DNA of 64,000 nucleotides from Earliella scabrosa (taxonomy: Eukaryota > Basidiomycota > Agaricomycetes > Polyporales > Polyporaceae). Of the stretch, positions 32,128-44,900 are shown piece after piece (the stretch's first letter is position 1; each line of letters starts with the position of its first letter). The notes under the pieces were generated by a model, which did not search any database, was not told the DNA's origin, and saw nothing but the letters and a program-made list of their open reading frames with translations. The translations under genes and the position numbers were made by a program. Location: positions 62,001 to 126,000 of the forward strand of contig JABYQQ010000006.1 of NCBI GenBank assembly GCA_022605405.1, written 5' to 3'.

Positions 32128-34199
32128 CTATGCACCGCCCGACGGTCCATCCGGACGCCCTGGGCCCCGCCCCTCAGCTACCTGCGCCATCAACTCCTCA
32201 TTGTACTCCAACCACTTGACCCCTGGTTCGACCTCAACTGCCCGTTGTCTTGCGTCCATGGACTTCTTTGACACCTGCTGCCAGTCCTCTAGTTCCTCCA
32301 GCACGTAGTCCAACGCATATTGGGTCGTAAATGCGATGCGGGTAGGCGGTCCCGCCCGGGAGCCGCCGTCACTCCCTTCGGCATCTGTTGTTTCCTGGCG
32401 GCAAACTTGAGCAGGGGACGGCGGTAACGAATGCGTCAGATCAATCACAGTCCTACCCTCTGTCACAGTCCTACCCTCTGTCCCCTCAGGCGGAGGAGAG
32501 GGTGACAGCGTCAGGTCGATCGGCGGGCTCTGAGGGAAATACAGGAAAGCAAACGTCGCCTGACCGGCCGCGCCACCCTCCTTGTTGGCAAGGACGGGCG
32601 TCCGGGGAGCCGACGTTCGGGCAACACTTGGAAGAGCTCCTGTCCGGGGAATGTCCTCGAAGGCGAATGTCGGCCGACCCCTCGTCCCGCCTTCATTGCT
32701 GGGATTTACCGGTTGCATCGGTGGAAGTGTTGCCACCCGCTCGCTGTCGGCCGTCGTGGGTGGAGCGGCATGGTTGCTGGTCTCCGCCAAGTCCGCAGAC
32801 GAGGACGTCGGCCGGACTTTTGCGCCGCCCGCACTGGCCGGAGCGGCTGTTCGAGGGTCAGGGGACATGGTGGGGGACAGGTCCGAAAACGCAAATGTTG
32901 GCCGGACAGCTGGGCTCCGAGGCGCCGTGGGCAGGGCAGAGGACGACGTCTGAAGCAAACTCCCAAACGCGAATTGCGGTCGGGAAGCTACACCCATTCG
33001 GCCTTCAGCACCGGTGTGCGGAGGAGGGGTAGGGGTCCGGGGCAAGTCCCCAAAGGCGAACTGAGGTCGGTGAGCTCCCACGGCTGCTTCATCGTGACTT
33101 GCGTTCATAGAGCCCGGGGATGTAGGCACATGCGCCAAGGCAAATGGTGGCCGTGGTCGGAAAGCTATGTCTGCTTGGCTTGTAGCGTCAGTGTGTGGAA
33201 GAGAGGTCGGCGTCCGGGGCAAGTCCCCAAAGGCAAACGGAGGTCGGTGAGCTCCCATGGCTGCGCCATCGCGACTCGTTCCTGCGTCTATAGAGCTCTG
33301 GGATGCGGGCAAATCTGCAAAGGCAAAATGTGGCCGTGGTCGGAAAGCTAGGCCTGCTTGGTTTGTAGCACCGGTGTGCGGAGGAGGGGTAGGGGTCCGG
33401 GGCAAGTCCCCAAAGGCAAACTGAGGTCGGTGAGCTCCCACGGCTGCTTCATCGTGACTTGCGTTCATAGAGCCCGGGGATGTAGGCACATGCGCCAAGG
33501 CAAATGGTGGCCGTGGTCGGAAAGCTATGTCTGCTTGGCTTGTAGCGTCGGTGTGTGGAAGAGAGGTCGGCGTCCGGGGCAAGTCCCCAAAGGCAAACGG
33601 AGGTCGGTGAGCTCCCATGGCTGCGCCATCGCGACTCGTTCCTGCGTCTATGGAGCCTTGGGATGCAGACAAATCCGTAAAGGCGAACTGTGGTCTCGGA
33701 CCCCCAGTGCCCAGAGAATCTTGATGCATTGCTGATGTGGGAGGGACGGTTGACATTTTCGACGGAGGCGAAGTGGAAAGGTTCCAAAATTCCATTGTGG
33801 GCATGTAGCTCCGGGATGCCTGCGGATTAAATCTTGTAGGGGATTCATCATCAGGCAATATATTACTCCCCACCTCAGTTCCTCCCTCAGGCCCTCGGTA
33901 CAAGGCATGTCCGTCCCTGACAATAACACCACCCGGGGCAAGGGGTGCGTAAGACCCAGCGGCCCCCGCCGGGCTCCCCAAGAGTGTGGCAGCTGATACG
34001 GATGCCTGGGATGACAGAGTAACCGGAGGAGGTGACGGAGGCTGGGGGTTACTGAGTGCCCGAGCCTGAGACAGGCCTGCGTTCGACGCGTCGTAATCTT
34101 GCTCAGCTTCACAGTGCGGGCGCTAATGATGTTATCAGACCGAGCATCCTAAAGTTGAGCTCTACAGCTTACCTGTTCGGTGGCCCCAGATCTCATCAT
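32128..34199 (-). CDS. Repeat-rich disordered protein, divergent partner of 34468
   Basis: Exon 1 (34199-34173) and exon 2 (34122-32128) join in phase to give 673 aa. The protein is mostly low complexity, rich in Pro/Ser/Thr/Gly. It is built on about ten degenerate units each carrying 'RPxFAFxDLPxT' (for example 'PQFAFGDLPRTPTPPP', 'PPFALAHVPTSPGS'). Two adjacent 360-bp blocks are almost identical. Only the last 80 residues look folded, a helical stretch 'ALDYVLEELEDWQQV ... WLEYNEELMAQVAEG'. That C-terminus resembles the end of the 41518-39448 protein, so the two are paralogues. It is transcribed divergently from the zinc-cluster gene at 34468, with 268 bp between start codons, which suggests shared control. 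The function is unknown; the repeated aromatic motif could be a docking site. The start codon is tentative. Confidence 0.6.
33007..33726. repeat. 360-bp tandem duplication in coding sequence
   Basis: The block starting at 33007 recurs at 33367 with only scattered substitutions. The period is 360 bp, exactly 120 codons, so the frame is kept. Each block contains three to four of the 'FAFxDLP' units. The high similarity points to recent expansion or ongoing homogenisation. Confidence 0.85.
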
Positions 34200-34467
34200 T
34201 GGTCTTAGAGCCTGCGGGTTAATGTGTAGTCCTTCTTTTCGGTGCACGAGACACTTACAGCCACAGTGGGTGGAAGAGTGAGTCATGTTTGGGCAAAAAC
34301 GTACGGCACCGCCTTTCGCACATGCGCGTCTACCGGATGACGGCAGGCCGCGTCATCCAAACCTTGTTCATCTTTCAACCACTCTGCGGGGCGAGGCATT
34401 GCGGCTTTCACCGGTCACCCCGAACCTCCTCCAGCCCCCTATCGCGGTCTCCATCTTCATCTGCAAT

Positions 34468-37425
34468 ATGTCTGGCCCTTCTCCTGATAACCAGAAGTGG
34501 ATACAAACCACGCTTGAGCTGTCCACCCGGCTGGAGCACATCTGGAACAGCAGACCTCCCCTCAACCACTATCTGCGCCCATCCTGGCGTATGCTCTGGG
34601 ACATCGCTTGTCCCCCGCTATTGGCGCACCTGTCGTCCGCTCCTTCGCCCCTTCCGGTCCCTCCTTTTGCTATTGCCACGGCCAGGGAGAACGATCGCTC
34701 CTTCCGTTCTGGGGGGTCGATTCAGCCGGATCGAATCAACCCGGTCTCCGATTCCAGACCATTCTGGCTTTTCGAGCCGATGCATGGCTTTCGGCTTCCC
34801 CCTCCGGATTCTACTCTTGAAGGTACTATGATTCCCATCCGTCCCCTTCTTTGCCGCGGCTGAACCGGCTCACGCACAGCGACCTTGGCGCCATTTGCCC
34901 ACGCCCAACGGCTGTCAGCTCCTCTTCGTCCCCAGCCTCCCAACGCCCCAGTCGTGCCGTCTCAACCAGCGTCGACCCCCACCACCCCCTCAGCTAACCG
35001 CAGTGATCCGACGCCCATGGAAGTCGATCCCGCCCCGTCCGGCCCGCCCGGCTCATCGGGGGCCGGACCACCCTCTCCGAGCGGCGCGCCCGAGGATCCA
35101 AGGCGTGCGAAGGTGCGCCGTCTCATTATTCATGGTCCCCATTCCCAGGTGCCCATCCCTGTCTCACCAAAACAGTCCGGGCAACAGCTGGACGGGAAGG
35201 ATGAGCCCCGTGGGCGCACTGGGGTTAGCCGGAGAGACCAATCAGCTGGATCACGCAAGAGGACTCGGTCTTCATCCCGTCTCCAGAAGAACGCCGCGCC
35301 GGCTGAATCCGACGCAACCCCACGCCCACCCGCTCCCAAAAAACTCAAAGTCCAGCCGTTTGAGGTGGTCATCCCGCCCCGCCCCCCGCGAAGCCAGTCG
35401 TCGTCCCGACGGACCGAGCCGTCTGGCCCTGCCGAGCCGATCCCAGAAGGGCCTGCGGAAGGTGACCCATCCATCCCAGCCCTCAACTTGGACGATGCCA
35501 ACCAAACGGTCCACGACGTATGGGCCTGGGCCGTGAGTTGTTGGTGCCCCTCTCACATTCCCCGCCCAAACTAATCCCGCTCCTTTGTAGCCTGTTCCGT
35601 GTCGGGCCTGCCGGAATACACCCGGTTGCCGGGTGAACCTCGCGCACGGAGCCGCCTGTAATAGGTGTACCAAGGCGAAGACCGGCTGCTCGTTTGTACG
35701 GCCCGGGAAGACTCTCAATGTGGTTGAAGCTACCTGGCTTCTGCGCCAGTGGTTCAAGACCCCGGAATGGCAGGCGCGGCAGCTCGCGGAAGGCATGCCT
35801 GAGGGCGTGGTATCCGTGCAGGTGCCGCATTGGTGGGCGGCTCGCCACGCCGAACGTCAACGAGCACGTCAGGAGGCTCGGCGGCAGACCGGTCAAGCAG
35901 CCGATCGTGGGGCTCCTGCTCACAATCCCGCCGATGTTCCCGACTGGTATCGCGCCCAGCTCGGCTTCCCAACCCGGGAAGAGCTTTGGGAGCAGCACCG
36001 TAAGACGTCTGGAAGTTTGGTTTCTCCATCTGCCCCCACAACCCCTGGCTCCGCGACATCAGCCCCGACAACACGGGCCAGCCATCAAACGCATCTCCCC
36101 AGCGACGCTCAGATCGGTCCTCCCACTTCCCCGGTTAATCGACACTCTCCTCTTCCTTCCAACGCTCCTATTGGCCCCCCCAAGCGGCGTAAAGCCGCGC
36201 CCACGCGGCCTGCCGGCGAACCAGCCTCCTCAACCTCGGGTGGTCGTGCCCCACCCTCTCCCTCGGAGGCCGCTCAGCCTCAGGGACGAGGCGCCGCTCC
36301 CCCTGCTGCAGAAACGCCAGGATTATCCCTTGGATCAAGGATCGAACCACACAGCTCCGTGCCGCCAACCTCTCGTAAGCGAGTTGCCATCCCGTTGTCA
36401 ATCGATTCACTAACTCTGTCGATGGGTCCGTCGGCCACAATTTCCCTGCATGGGGATAACGTCTTCCAAGCAGGTCCGTCTGCAGCTTGTCATCTTCGCT
36501 TTCATCTAATCTGATTCTTCTTGCAGCCTTGTTGGACTCACCCGCGCGCAGCGCCCAAGCCCACCCGCCGGGGGACAACGTCATGTCAGAGCACTCACCG
36601 CAATTCCTCCGCATGGTTCATCTCGTGACTGACCGCGTCGTTCAACTGGTTGCTCCCTTTTTGGATGAAGTGACCGAAGCCACAACCGCGCGTCAGGTTC
36701 AGCCCATATCCACTCACATGGGCGACATCATTAGCAACGTCCGGGCCTTGCGCGCCGCGGACGAACACCGCAACGAGGTGATCCAGCAGCTCCGGGCTAC
36801 CATTTCTCATCAGGGCGAGCAGCTCGAAACGCTTCAACAGCAAGTCAATGCTCTGCAGGGCCGAGTCGAGGATCTGGAGACCACCGTCATCACTAGACTC
36901 CAGGATGATCAACCGGACCCGACTCCTCCACCTCGGGAGGACGACGACAACGACAACGACAACGATGACAAGCACGACGACATTCCACCGGACCACCAGG
37001 ACGAGTCCCCCTTTGACGTTCAGGACCCAGAGTACCGCGCGGTATTCTGTGGCTCAACTCCGCTCACTGGTGAGAGTGCTGAGCGCGACCCTACCCCACT
37101 GGAGTATGCCGACCACGTTGACGCAAATGAGGAGGACGAGGGCATAACCAACGCGGATGAGGCACAGGAGACCGTTGCACCAACTGCTGTGCCGTCCGAC
37201 GGCCACTTGGGTGGTGAGCCTCCCCCTCTTCCTCATCTGACGCGTTTTGGAATACCCCACCAAGCGATGGCACTGACGGGCAGGGCCCAGAGTCTCCCAA
37301 TCCCCATGGAGCGACCCTTCCGCGACGTCGTATCCGGCGCGGCTCGGATTCTCCCAATCCCCACGGATCCCCACGGAGTTCCCCCTCGGCGACGTCTCCC
37401 GCAGTTTCCCCAAGTTCCGTCCTGA
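34468..37425 (+). CDS. Large Cys6 zinc-cluster-like/coiled-coil protein, paralogue 2
   Basis: Exons 34468-34822, 34880-35532, 35591-36473 and 36527-37425 sum to 930 codons (929 aa), with intron positions identical to the 26262 gene. It has the same order of parts: N-terminal 'LSTRLEHIWNSRPP' and 'ARENDRSFR'; Pro-rich linker; basic 'GSRKRTRSSSRL'; 'VWAWA'; Cys cluster 'CRACRNTPGCRVN ... CNRCTKAKTGC' near residues 339-370; 'LNVVEATWLLRQWF'; long disordered part; coiled coil 'LQQQVNALQGRVEDLETTV'; an Asp/Asn run (DDDNDNDNDDKHDD) and an acidic tail. The cluster region is nearly identical to paralogue 1, while linkers have diverged, so the DNA-binding-like part is under constraint. Its divergent neighbour is the repeat protein at 34199-32128. 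The start was chosen by alignment with paralogue 1 rather than the upstream in-frame ATG. Confidence 0.7.
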
Positions 37426-38060
37426 CCGGTCAGCCCCGCGTCTCCTGCGGTTCCTCTGGGAGGACTGCAGTGATCCCATGCCATTCTCATTGGTCTCCCT
37501 TGCCGCGATTTCTGGCGACTCGTGGGGTGCGTCAGGTGTTTCCAGCAGCGAGGGTGCTCTAAATCGCAAACCAACCCCCTCCCCAGTTTCTTTCGGCTCT
37601 TGCGTTGGCCATCCTGAGGGCATCTCAGGCGTTGACCGGATGGAATGCAGCCTCGAGCATTGGCTGCGGGTGAGAACTGAGGTTTACTGAATGATACTAA
37701 GCGTGGCGGCTCCGATGTTCGGCGTACTGTTGTGTTAGCAGTAGTCTGTAACTGGGTGGAACTCTTATACAATGCGTCCGATCCTGGGCTGAAACGTTGA
37801 TGGACGACCGGCAGATAATAGATTCCATCAGCCTGAGGAGTATTGTCCTCTGGACCGGAAGGATCTCAAGGCGCACATCACACGATCGCATAAAGCGGGC
37901 GAGGCCTGACAGTGAGGACTAACTGTTGCATCCTGTATCTGGTAGACATACGCAACCATGCCCACTGGTGGGCGGCGTCGCGTGGTATTCGGCCGCGGCA
38001 CGTGGCGTGGGAATCAGGCGGATGGTTGAAAAACCAACGCTCCACCCCCTTCCACCCCTT
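37426..38060. other. Intergenic, no gene supported
   Basis: Spacer between paralogue 2 and the small gene at 38061. The short open stretch at 37478-37690 has no paralogue or splice support. Confidence 0.35.
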
Positions 38061-38822
38061 ATGAGCATAACCTCACTGAGTACGCGGGCCTACATGAACC
38101 CCACTGAAGACGCCAACTGCCCAACCGCCCCTGTGGCGCCATCCTCAATCTTCACCGCTGCAATGTGGGAGCTGGAGATCACCGCCTGGCGGATTGGACA
38201 AGCGCTCCGTGTCTATCCAGAGGCTCCCGACGCCCTCACCAGGCGGCGCTTTGAGCATGGGTTAAGTCAGGAGCTGGTGCGTGTTGACAATATTACAACT
38301 TCTCAAGAAGGCTGAATGATTTTGTTACTTGCAGTGGCGAGCCATTGATTCAATGGGCATCGCAGCAGCAGTGGCCCCCACCTTGCCGACCATACCTCAA
38401 CCGGCGCTACCTGACGTGATCCAGGGTCTCTTGGCAAAGGCGACGTGGATTGGAATGAAGCTGCAGCTTCAAATGACAGATCTCGATCGGCCGGGGCTGA
38501 TAGGGATGACTGAGAGCCTACCGTCGTATAATGGTCACAGGCTCGCCGGCGCGGCTTGGTGGACGTGGCATGGCACGGACATTGCCAATCCACCGTCGTG
38601 GTGGGAGGATCCCCCAGCAGCGGTAGTGAGTCAAGCTAAAACGCATTCAGTGAAGTACCCGCTAACACGCCGGATCAGGCGAGACCCGGTCGGATGTGGA
38701 TGACTGAAGTTACATATCTGGACACCCGGCTTGAGTACCTGGATAAGCTTGCAAGGCGGCGCATTCAAAAAATTGAGCAGTTCATGCGCGGATGGTGGGA
38801 GCGAGGTCTTGGCGAAGAATAG
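38061..38822 (+). CDS. Small three-exon coiled-coil protein
   Basis: Exons 38061-38276, 38335-38625 and 38679-38822 are all in phase 0 and encode 216 aa. Exon 1 contains 'ELEITAWRIGQALRVYP ... RRRFEHGLSQEL'. Exon 2 ends with 'AAWWTWHGTDIANPPSWWEDPP'. Exon 3 is a basic coiled coil (LDTRLEYLDKLARRRIQKIEQF). The protein at 53087-52273 has the same three blocks ('LSLWRIGHALRWL ... GIGREL', 'WWTWGPEGPEDVRSPSWWTMPPEF', terminal coiled coil) and is a diverged paralogue. No enzyme motif is seen. A structural or partner-binding role is only a guess. Alternative start codons exist upstream at 38022 and downstream at 38094. Confidence 0.6.
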
Positions 38823-39447
38823 CCTAGCTTGTAGCCTCGCGCATGTGAACGGACGGAGATATCCCCGGGTGGCATGGTAAAAGCTTAAGGCTAGGGTTAG
38901 TGAGCGTCCGGTCAGGTAGGGACTGCAATCGCACTGTGCTTCCGAGACGGGGTGCAGCAACCTCAGTCGAATGAGCGGGTTAGTCCAAGTCTGAGAACGC
39001 TGACGGCCAGTACCCATCAGATCTGATTGCCCTGCCAGCACCCGTCCGGCTCACTTTCATTAGATTGCCCCATTCTCAGACCGGAACAATTGCATTCACT
39101 AGCATTATGCAGTTTGGGGCACCCCGGATCTTGCGGAACAATAGGCACGCATGCATGCAATTGCCTCGCTATTGTTGGATTCTGCTTCTGGTGCCATTTG
39201 TAGCATCCGCGGTAACCGGATCGGACAGTTGAACCCGCGACGAGCGTCCGTCCCGTTTGTACAGTCCAAGTGGCTATCCCGTGTTGACGGCCTGACTGTC
39301 TGCATACTCTGATTGGCTCTGATCTGGACGAGCCTGGTCCGGAAGTGTGCACACCAATTCAGTCATCTCTGTCATAACCACTTCCAAGCTCCCCCAGAAC
39401 ATCCAAAAATTATTTGCATACACGTCAACTTGATCCATTAAGGTCCT
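38823..39447. other. Intergenic, nothing recognised
   Basis: Between the small gene at 38061 and the 3' end of the minus-strand repeat protein. No repeat, hairpin or plausible exon was recognised. Confidence 0.4.
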
Positions 39448-41518
39448 TCACTCCTCCGTCTCTTCGCTCTCTTCTACTTTTACTCCCAGCGCATCGTACC
39501 ACGTCATCCCCGCATTCGCCGCGGAGCGGTCCAAGTGTTCTAGCAGGTCAATGGCAACCTCTTCAACCCGGTTCATCAGCTCCCGGACGTCACGCCATCC
39601 GGGCTCTCTGGGAGCGTCCGTCTGTCTGTTGCCGCTCGATGCTGGGCTATCGTTGAGCTCCGGTCGCTCCTCCGGACCACGCCCTTGTTCCTGAGAGAGG
39701 GACTGCTCCGAGTACGCCATTGGTTCCGGCGGGGTGTCCCACCCCCACCCGTGTTCAAGGTCGGGCAAGGGTGGGCAACGCGATATTGCCTCCCGCGGGT
39801 ATGCGGCTCGAACCTCCTCGGATATCCCAAAACCCCGGCCGATCAATGCCTCGCGCAGCATCGATTCCGGCGGCGGCGCCCATAGCAGAGGGAGCGGACG
39901 CCCGTCAGGCATTGGGCACCAGAAGATTATTTGCCCTCTGTTGCTTTCTGCTGTACCATCCAGACCGTCCTCATTAGCAGCCGGTACCCACGTTGGGAAA
40001 GAGAACGCTCCAGGCACAGTCACCCGCCCAACTTCTGCTACGCCCTCAACCTCCAAGAATTCAGGCCGCAACACCACGGTCGTCCGGTGTTGACTATCGG
40101 GCGGTGTGTGTGTACATCGTGCACTTGCTGCAGAGGGGTCTGGGGTGAGACAACGACGGCTTGGAGTGATGTGGAGCTCGCATTCATGTTCAGGAGGTGT
40201 CCACGAGGCACAAGACTCGTCCATAACGACGAGTCCACCGGGGGAAAGAGAATTGAGGGCTTGTTCCCCGTCGATTGGAGGTCCGGCATTATCACCAGGG
40301 TCGATTTCCGCAAATCGACGGGGTGGGGCAGAAGTTGACTCCCGCGAACTACTGTGCGCTCGGCCGGTAGGTGAAAGGCTGGTTGGAGGGGGCTGCGGGG
40401 TGGCAAAGCGACGGCGGGGAGCCACGTCGAGCCTGCGCAAGTCTTCAGCTAAGGGCAGGCCGCCAGCAGGGCTAGCCGCAGAAACAACGTGAGCGCGAGG
40501 TTCGCCATTTGGATTGCCAAAGCTGAGATCTGGCGCGTGGTGAGCAGCCGATTCGCGAGCGCCATCGGGGCCAGCGTCGATGAATCGAGGGCGCGGGGAA
40601 ACTATCAGCTTTCTCGGACCATCGCAAGGTAAGGGACCAGCTAGACGGGGGTTTGGAGCGTCAAAGCGACGGCGGGGAGCAAAGTGGAGCTCGCGCGTAT
40701 CTTCAGCAGATGGCAGGCCGCCAGCAGAGCCAGCCGCGGAAACAAACCGAGCGCGATCGCCGTTTGAATTCCCGACGCCGTCAGCGGTTTCCAGCGTATA
40801 CAATCCGAATGGCTCAAAAACAATCTGCGCGGCATCAGAGAGCTCGCGTGGGGGGTATCCACAGGGTGAGGTCGGAGTATCTCTCATTAGGCGGAAGAAA
40901 TCGCGTGTCGCGGCAAGGCGCCGCTCCCAGTGTCGTCCTTCTTGTACCAGGAGTGGAGAATATGTTGTCGTCCCCAAGCGTTCATCGGTTTGCGCCAGAG
41001 GTGTCAAATTTTGCTCCCGCTTGCGGTCCACAACCACTTTGGAGATGCTTGGTGAAGGTAGGAGCACGAAGGCCTCTCCCGGTGCTTGCGTTATGTCCTC
41101 CGTTGCATGCTGTTGACCGGGCAATCCCCCTGGACAAGTACTCACATTATACGTTGGTCCCAGGCTTTGCAAGTCCCCCGTATTGTTTGACCCACGGAAC
41201 AGTGCACGCGGACGAAACAAAAAAGGCTCGGCAGGGGCGGGAGTCTCTCCGTCTCGCACTGTTAATGAGTGCACATTCAATCGACAAAGCCACAACCAGA
41301 TGCGTCAAGTACTCACCCGCCATGCGGTTTTGTATTGAATGCCTATTCAAACCGGGGTCCGACGCGGCCGCCTCGTTCTCAAACATCCCATCGGCATCGG
41401 CAAAGGTCCGGGTGCGCGCGTTGGTTCCCCCAGAGCCAAGCAGGGAGACGTTCGGCGTGGTGTCCAAGCTTGCACCGCCTGTGAGCCGCTGCATATCTGT
41501 CTCTTCCTCGGAGGCCAT
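39448..41518 (-). CDS. Repeat-rich disordered protein, divergent partner of 41928
   Basis: Exon 1 (41518-41317) and exon 2 (41258-39448) join through a canonical GTGAGT...AACAG intron to give 670 aa, almost the same length as its paralogue at 34199-32128 (673 aa). It is Pro/Glu/Arg-rich, with degenerate repeats of the form 'LRxLxVxPRRRF' (for example 'TRELHFAPRRRFDAP', 'LRRLDVAPRRRFATP', 'ECELHITPSRRCLTP') and alternating 'SAAGSAGGLPSAED' spacers. The C-terminus is a helical acidic segment (LMNRVEEVAIDLLEHLD ... WYDALGVKVEE) similar in position and character to that of the paralogue. It is transcribed divergently from the zinc-cluster gene at 41928 (about 410 bp between starts). No catalytic motif is seen; it is probably nuclear or scaffold-like given its partner. 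Confidence 0.6.
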
Positions 41519-41927
41519 ATAAGTGTCTCAAAATGCAGATTTCTGTTGAACGTATTCTCAATTCCATTCGGGAGACTGCGACGGACTGCTGCTCACTCGA
41601 GGCCACCGCGCGCTTGCGCAACCAGCCTTCCCAGTTTTCCCGGTCTGTGTCCTATTTACTCCGGTTGCACGCACGTCAGTCTTGCATAATTTCCTGTCAA
41701 ATAGACACCTTACAGTGAGGTGCAGTCTAGGTGCAGTCTTTCCTAAGGCGCAGAAGGCAACCAGGAAGATAGCCCTCCGAGCCGCAGCACAGGGTGATGC
41801 GTCCCCACGTGACCGAGACGGTCCCGACGCGTCCGGACAAACTTTAATCTTAATTTACCTGACAGCAAAGACTCAGAGTTCCTCCCGTTCTTCCCTCTAA
41901 GTCGCGTCAATCTCTCCCCCCTTCCCC

Positions 41928-44900
41928 ATGCGCCCCCAAGATCTTCACCCTGCTATCACTTGGGCTTCCGCGCGGGTCCAGCATCTCTGGAACCTCCGCC
42001 CTCCTTCAGACGACCCACGACGCCCGCTCTGGCTCAGAGCTCTGCACGCCGAGCTCACCAATCTGTTAGATGAAATGGAGCGAGTGAGGGAGCGGACTGT
42101 GTCCGTTCCGCGTTGGGTTCTCGGCCTGGCCCGGGAGAACGACAATGCCAACACCGCCGGACGTCACCTCGACCTCGGACGCATCGACGTGAACAACTCG
42201 CCTACAATGTATGGTCGGTTTATTGCGAACCTTGGGTACAGTCTCCCTCCTCCTGCAGAGGTTGGACTCGACGGTACGTTGCTCTCACTTTCCAGTCCGG
42301 TTCTTGCTAACGCTCCATACGCTAGACCAACTCCTCAGCCATTTTGGTGTCGTCAACCAGCCCACTCTCTCCGGCGCTCCTCCACAACCAGTCACAGTCC
42401 CCAGAGGTGGAACGGGTCCTGGTACGTCAACGGCCGTTTCTCCTCCCACCCCGATCCCCGACCCCGTGCCTTCCGTCCCGTCCGCTGTCCACATGTCGGC
42501 GATTCCGCTACCAGCTCCTTCCGATGGGTCCCTCATGGAGCCACTAGCCCGTCCGCCGACGTCTGTGCAGGAGCTGTCTCGCCCGCGCCGCGTGACGCTG
42601 CATGTCAGACCATCAGACGGCCCCTCGGCGCCCAACCCCACACCCCCCAACGACGCGGCAAGGGCTGTACAGTCCCAACGCAGGAGCCAAACAGGCAAGC
42701 GGCGCGCGCTCCCCTCTTCCCACCCTGCCCCCCAATCTCTGCAGCTCTCCCCGTCAGAGGCTTGCACCCCACCCGACCGTGTGCGGGAGCAAACTCATCA
42801 GGCGGAACATCAGACCCTGAAGAGACCCCGGACTCGGTCTTCCTCCCGCCGTCGTCGAAAGCAAGGGCGAGTGTCTGACGAGGAGCAAGGGTCCTCCGAA
42901 ACAGGGCCGGGCCCAAAGAAGCGCGGCCGCGTTGCTTCTCCGCCGGTCCCCGCGACTCCCTCTCAGCCTGTCACACCTGGCACGGACATCCAGGACCCAC
43001 CCGGACAAGCAGCAGACCCGGACGTCCAATCCAACGCCGAGGAGCCTGCCATACCACTGCTGGACATTGCCGGACCGGAGCCAATTGTTCCCCCCGACGC
43101 CTGGGCTTGGTCGGTAAGTGCCGTGGTTCTGTGTTCCTCCTTCCGTGGCTAACGTTGATTGATATCAGCCCATTCCCTGTCGGAACTGCGAGAAGTCAGG
43201 AGGCTGCCGACTCAACCTCATGTATGGCAGCTCCTGTAACCGGTGCCTCATTCGTCGTCTTGGGTGCTCCTTCTCCCTGGGGAGGGGGTGGAGCGTTCCA
43301 TCCTCGACGTGGGTGCTCCGGCGGTGGCTTCGCATGCCGGCAGCCCACTGGAAGCACCTAAGGGAGGGCCTGCCTCCTGGATTTGCAAACCCCGACATTC
43401 CGGAATGGTGGACCGCTGCGCACGAGGCCCGCCACGCTCGCCTAAAGCTCCTCGGTGAAACCGTCCCCAAGGCCAGGATTCCAGAGGATCCGGTCCCCAA
43501 TTGGGTTCTGGAGATGCAGGGGGTCCTTCTGCAACCGCCCACTCCACCTGCACAGCCCGCCACACCCGCTCCCCTCGCACCCGCACCTCCAGCACCACTA
43601 CCACCCACTCCACATGCACCGCACGCTCCAGCTGCGCCCGTTCCTGCCACGTCCGCCGCCGCTTGCGCAGTGCCCCTTCCATCTGCCCCACCCGCCACGT
43701 CCGGGCCCGCCGCATCCGGTCCTGCCATGCCCGCTCTTTCTATTGCCTCCCCTACCACCACTGCAGCCGCGACAACGCCATCCGCACTTGCCACGCCTAC
43801 CATCTTGGGCCCAGTCTCCCCAGCTCCGGTAATTGTGCCTGCAGCGCAAGGCCAATCTCATTCTTCACCTTCCGCTCCTGTACCCTGCTCTCAGTACAGA
43901 CCGGTGGAGGCAAGTTCTCTGCCGGATGTACCTTCAGATCCTCGCCATCCAACTGGGGTGCAAGACGATCCCCGTAAGTTTTTTTCACGCGTCCACACTG
44001 TACACACTTACTCATCGTTGGGAAAACATTCCTCATCTAGAGGATCCTCCGATGCCTCCTACGGCCGCCACCCCCTCCGCCACCCACCCGACAATCTACA
44101 CCCCATCTCCTAGGGCTACCTCTGGATCTCCCCGGGAAGCCATGGTTCTCTCTGGACCACTTCGCTCGCAAGCTATCCCAAGCGAGGGCTCTCCTCCCGG
44201 CCCAGTCTCCGCTTCGGCGTTCCGTCCGGGTCGCTCCAATCTCGCCGGTCCGTCCTCGAATGCGGCGTCCACCCCGTCCCCGCTGAGCGGCTTCCGATCC
44301 TCCCCAGACCAACCCCTCCATCCATTCTCCGCCCCACCGGCGGGTTCAACCTCCCCCCCTCACCCAGGTCCATTCCCTGCCCCTCGCCCCGGTGCGTCCA
44401 CAGCCCCCGACCGCGGTCCATCTACCGCCCAGCTTGCGGGCGCCTCATCCTCACTCATCCAACCATCTGCTCCATCGTCTGGGCACACAGAAACCGATAT
44501 GTCATCGGGTTCCCTTGTTGAGCAGTTGACGGCCATCGGCACGGACATCTTCAACGCGATGAAGGAAGATTTAGAAGAGCAGGTTCCGATGATGGTGGCG
44601 CGCAGTCTGGCGGTTACCCTCAGCGGCTATTTTGAGAGGTCCACCGCCCCGTTGACGGCATCGCTGGCCCGCATCGAGGATGAGGTGGCGACACTGCGCA
44701 GCCAGAACCAGGAGCTGCGTGCGGATCTTGCGGGAATGAGCCTTAGGCTGTCGCAACTCGATACCCGGACCGCCGAGTTGCAGGATCGCATGCGCACCCC
44801 GGACTGGCTGAGTAACCCTGCCCTTCAAGGGGAAGGTAGCGAGGCGTCTTCGGGGTCCCCCCGCCCCATTCTTCCTCCGAGAGGACCGTCTGCATCATCC

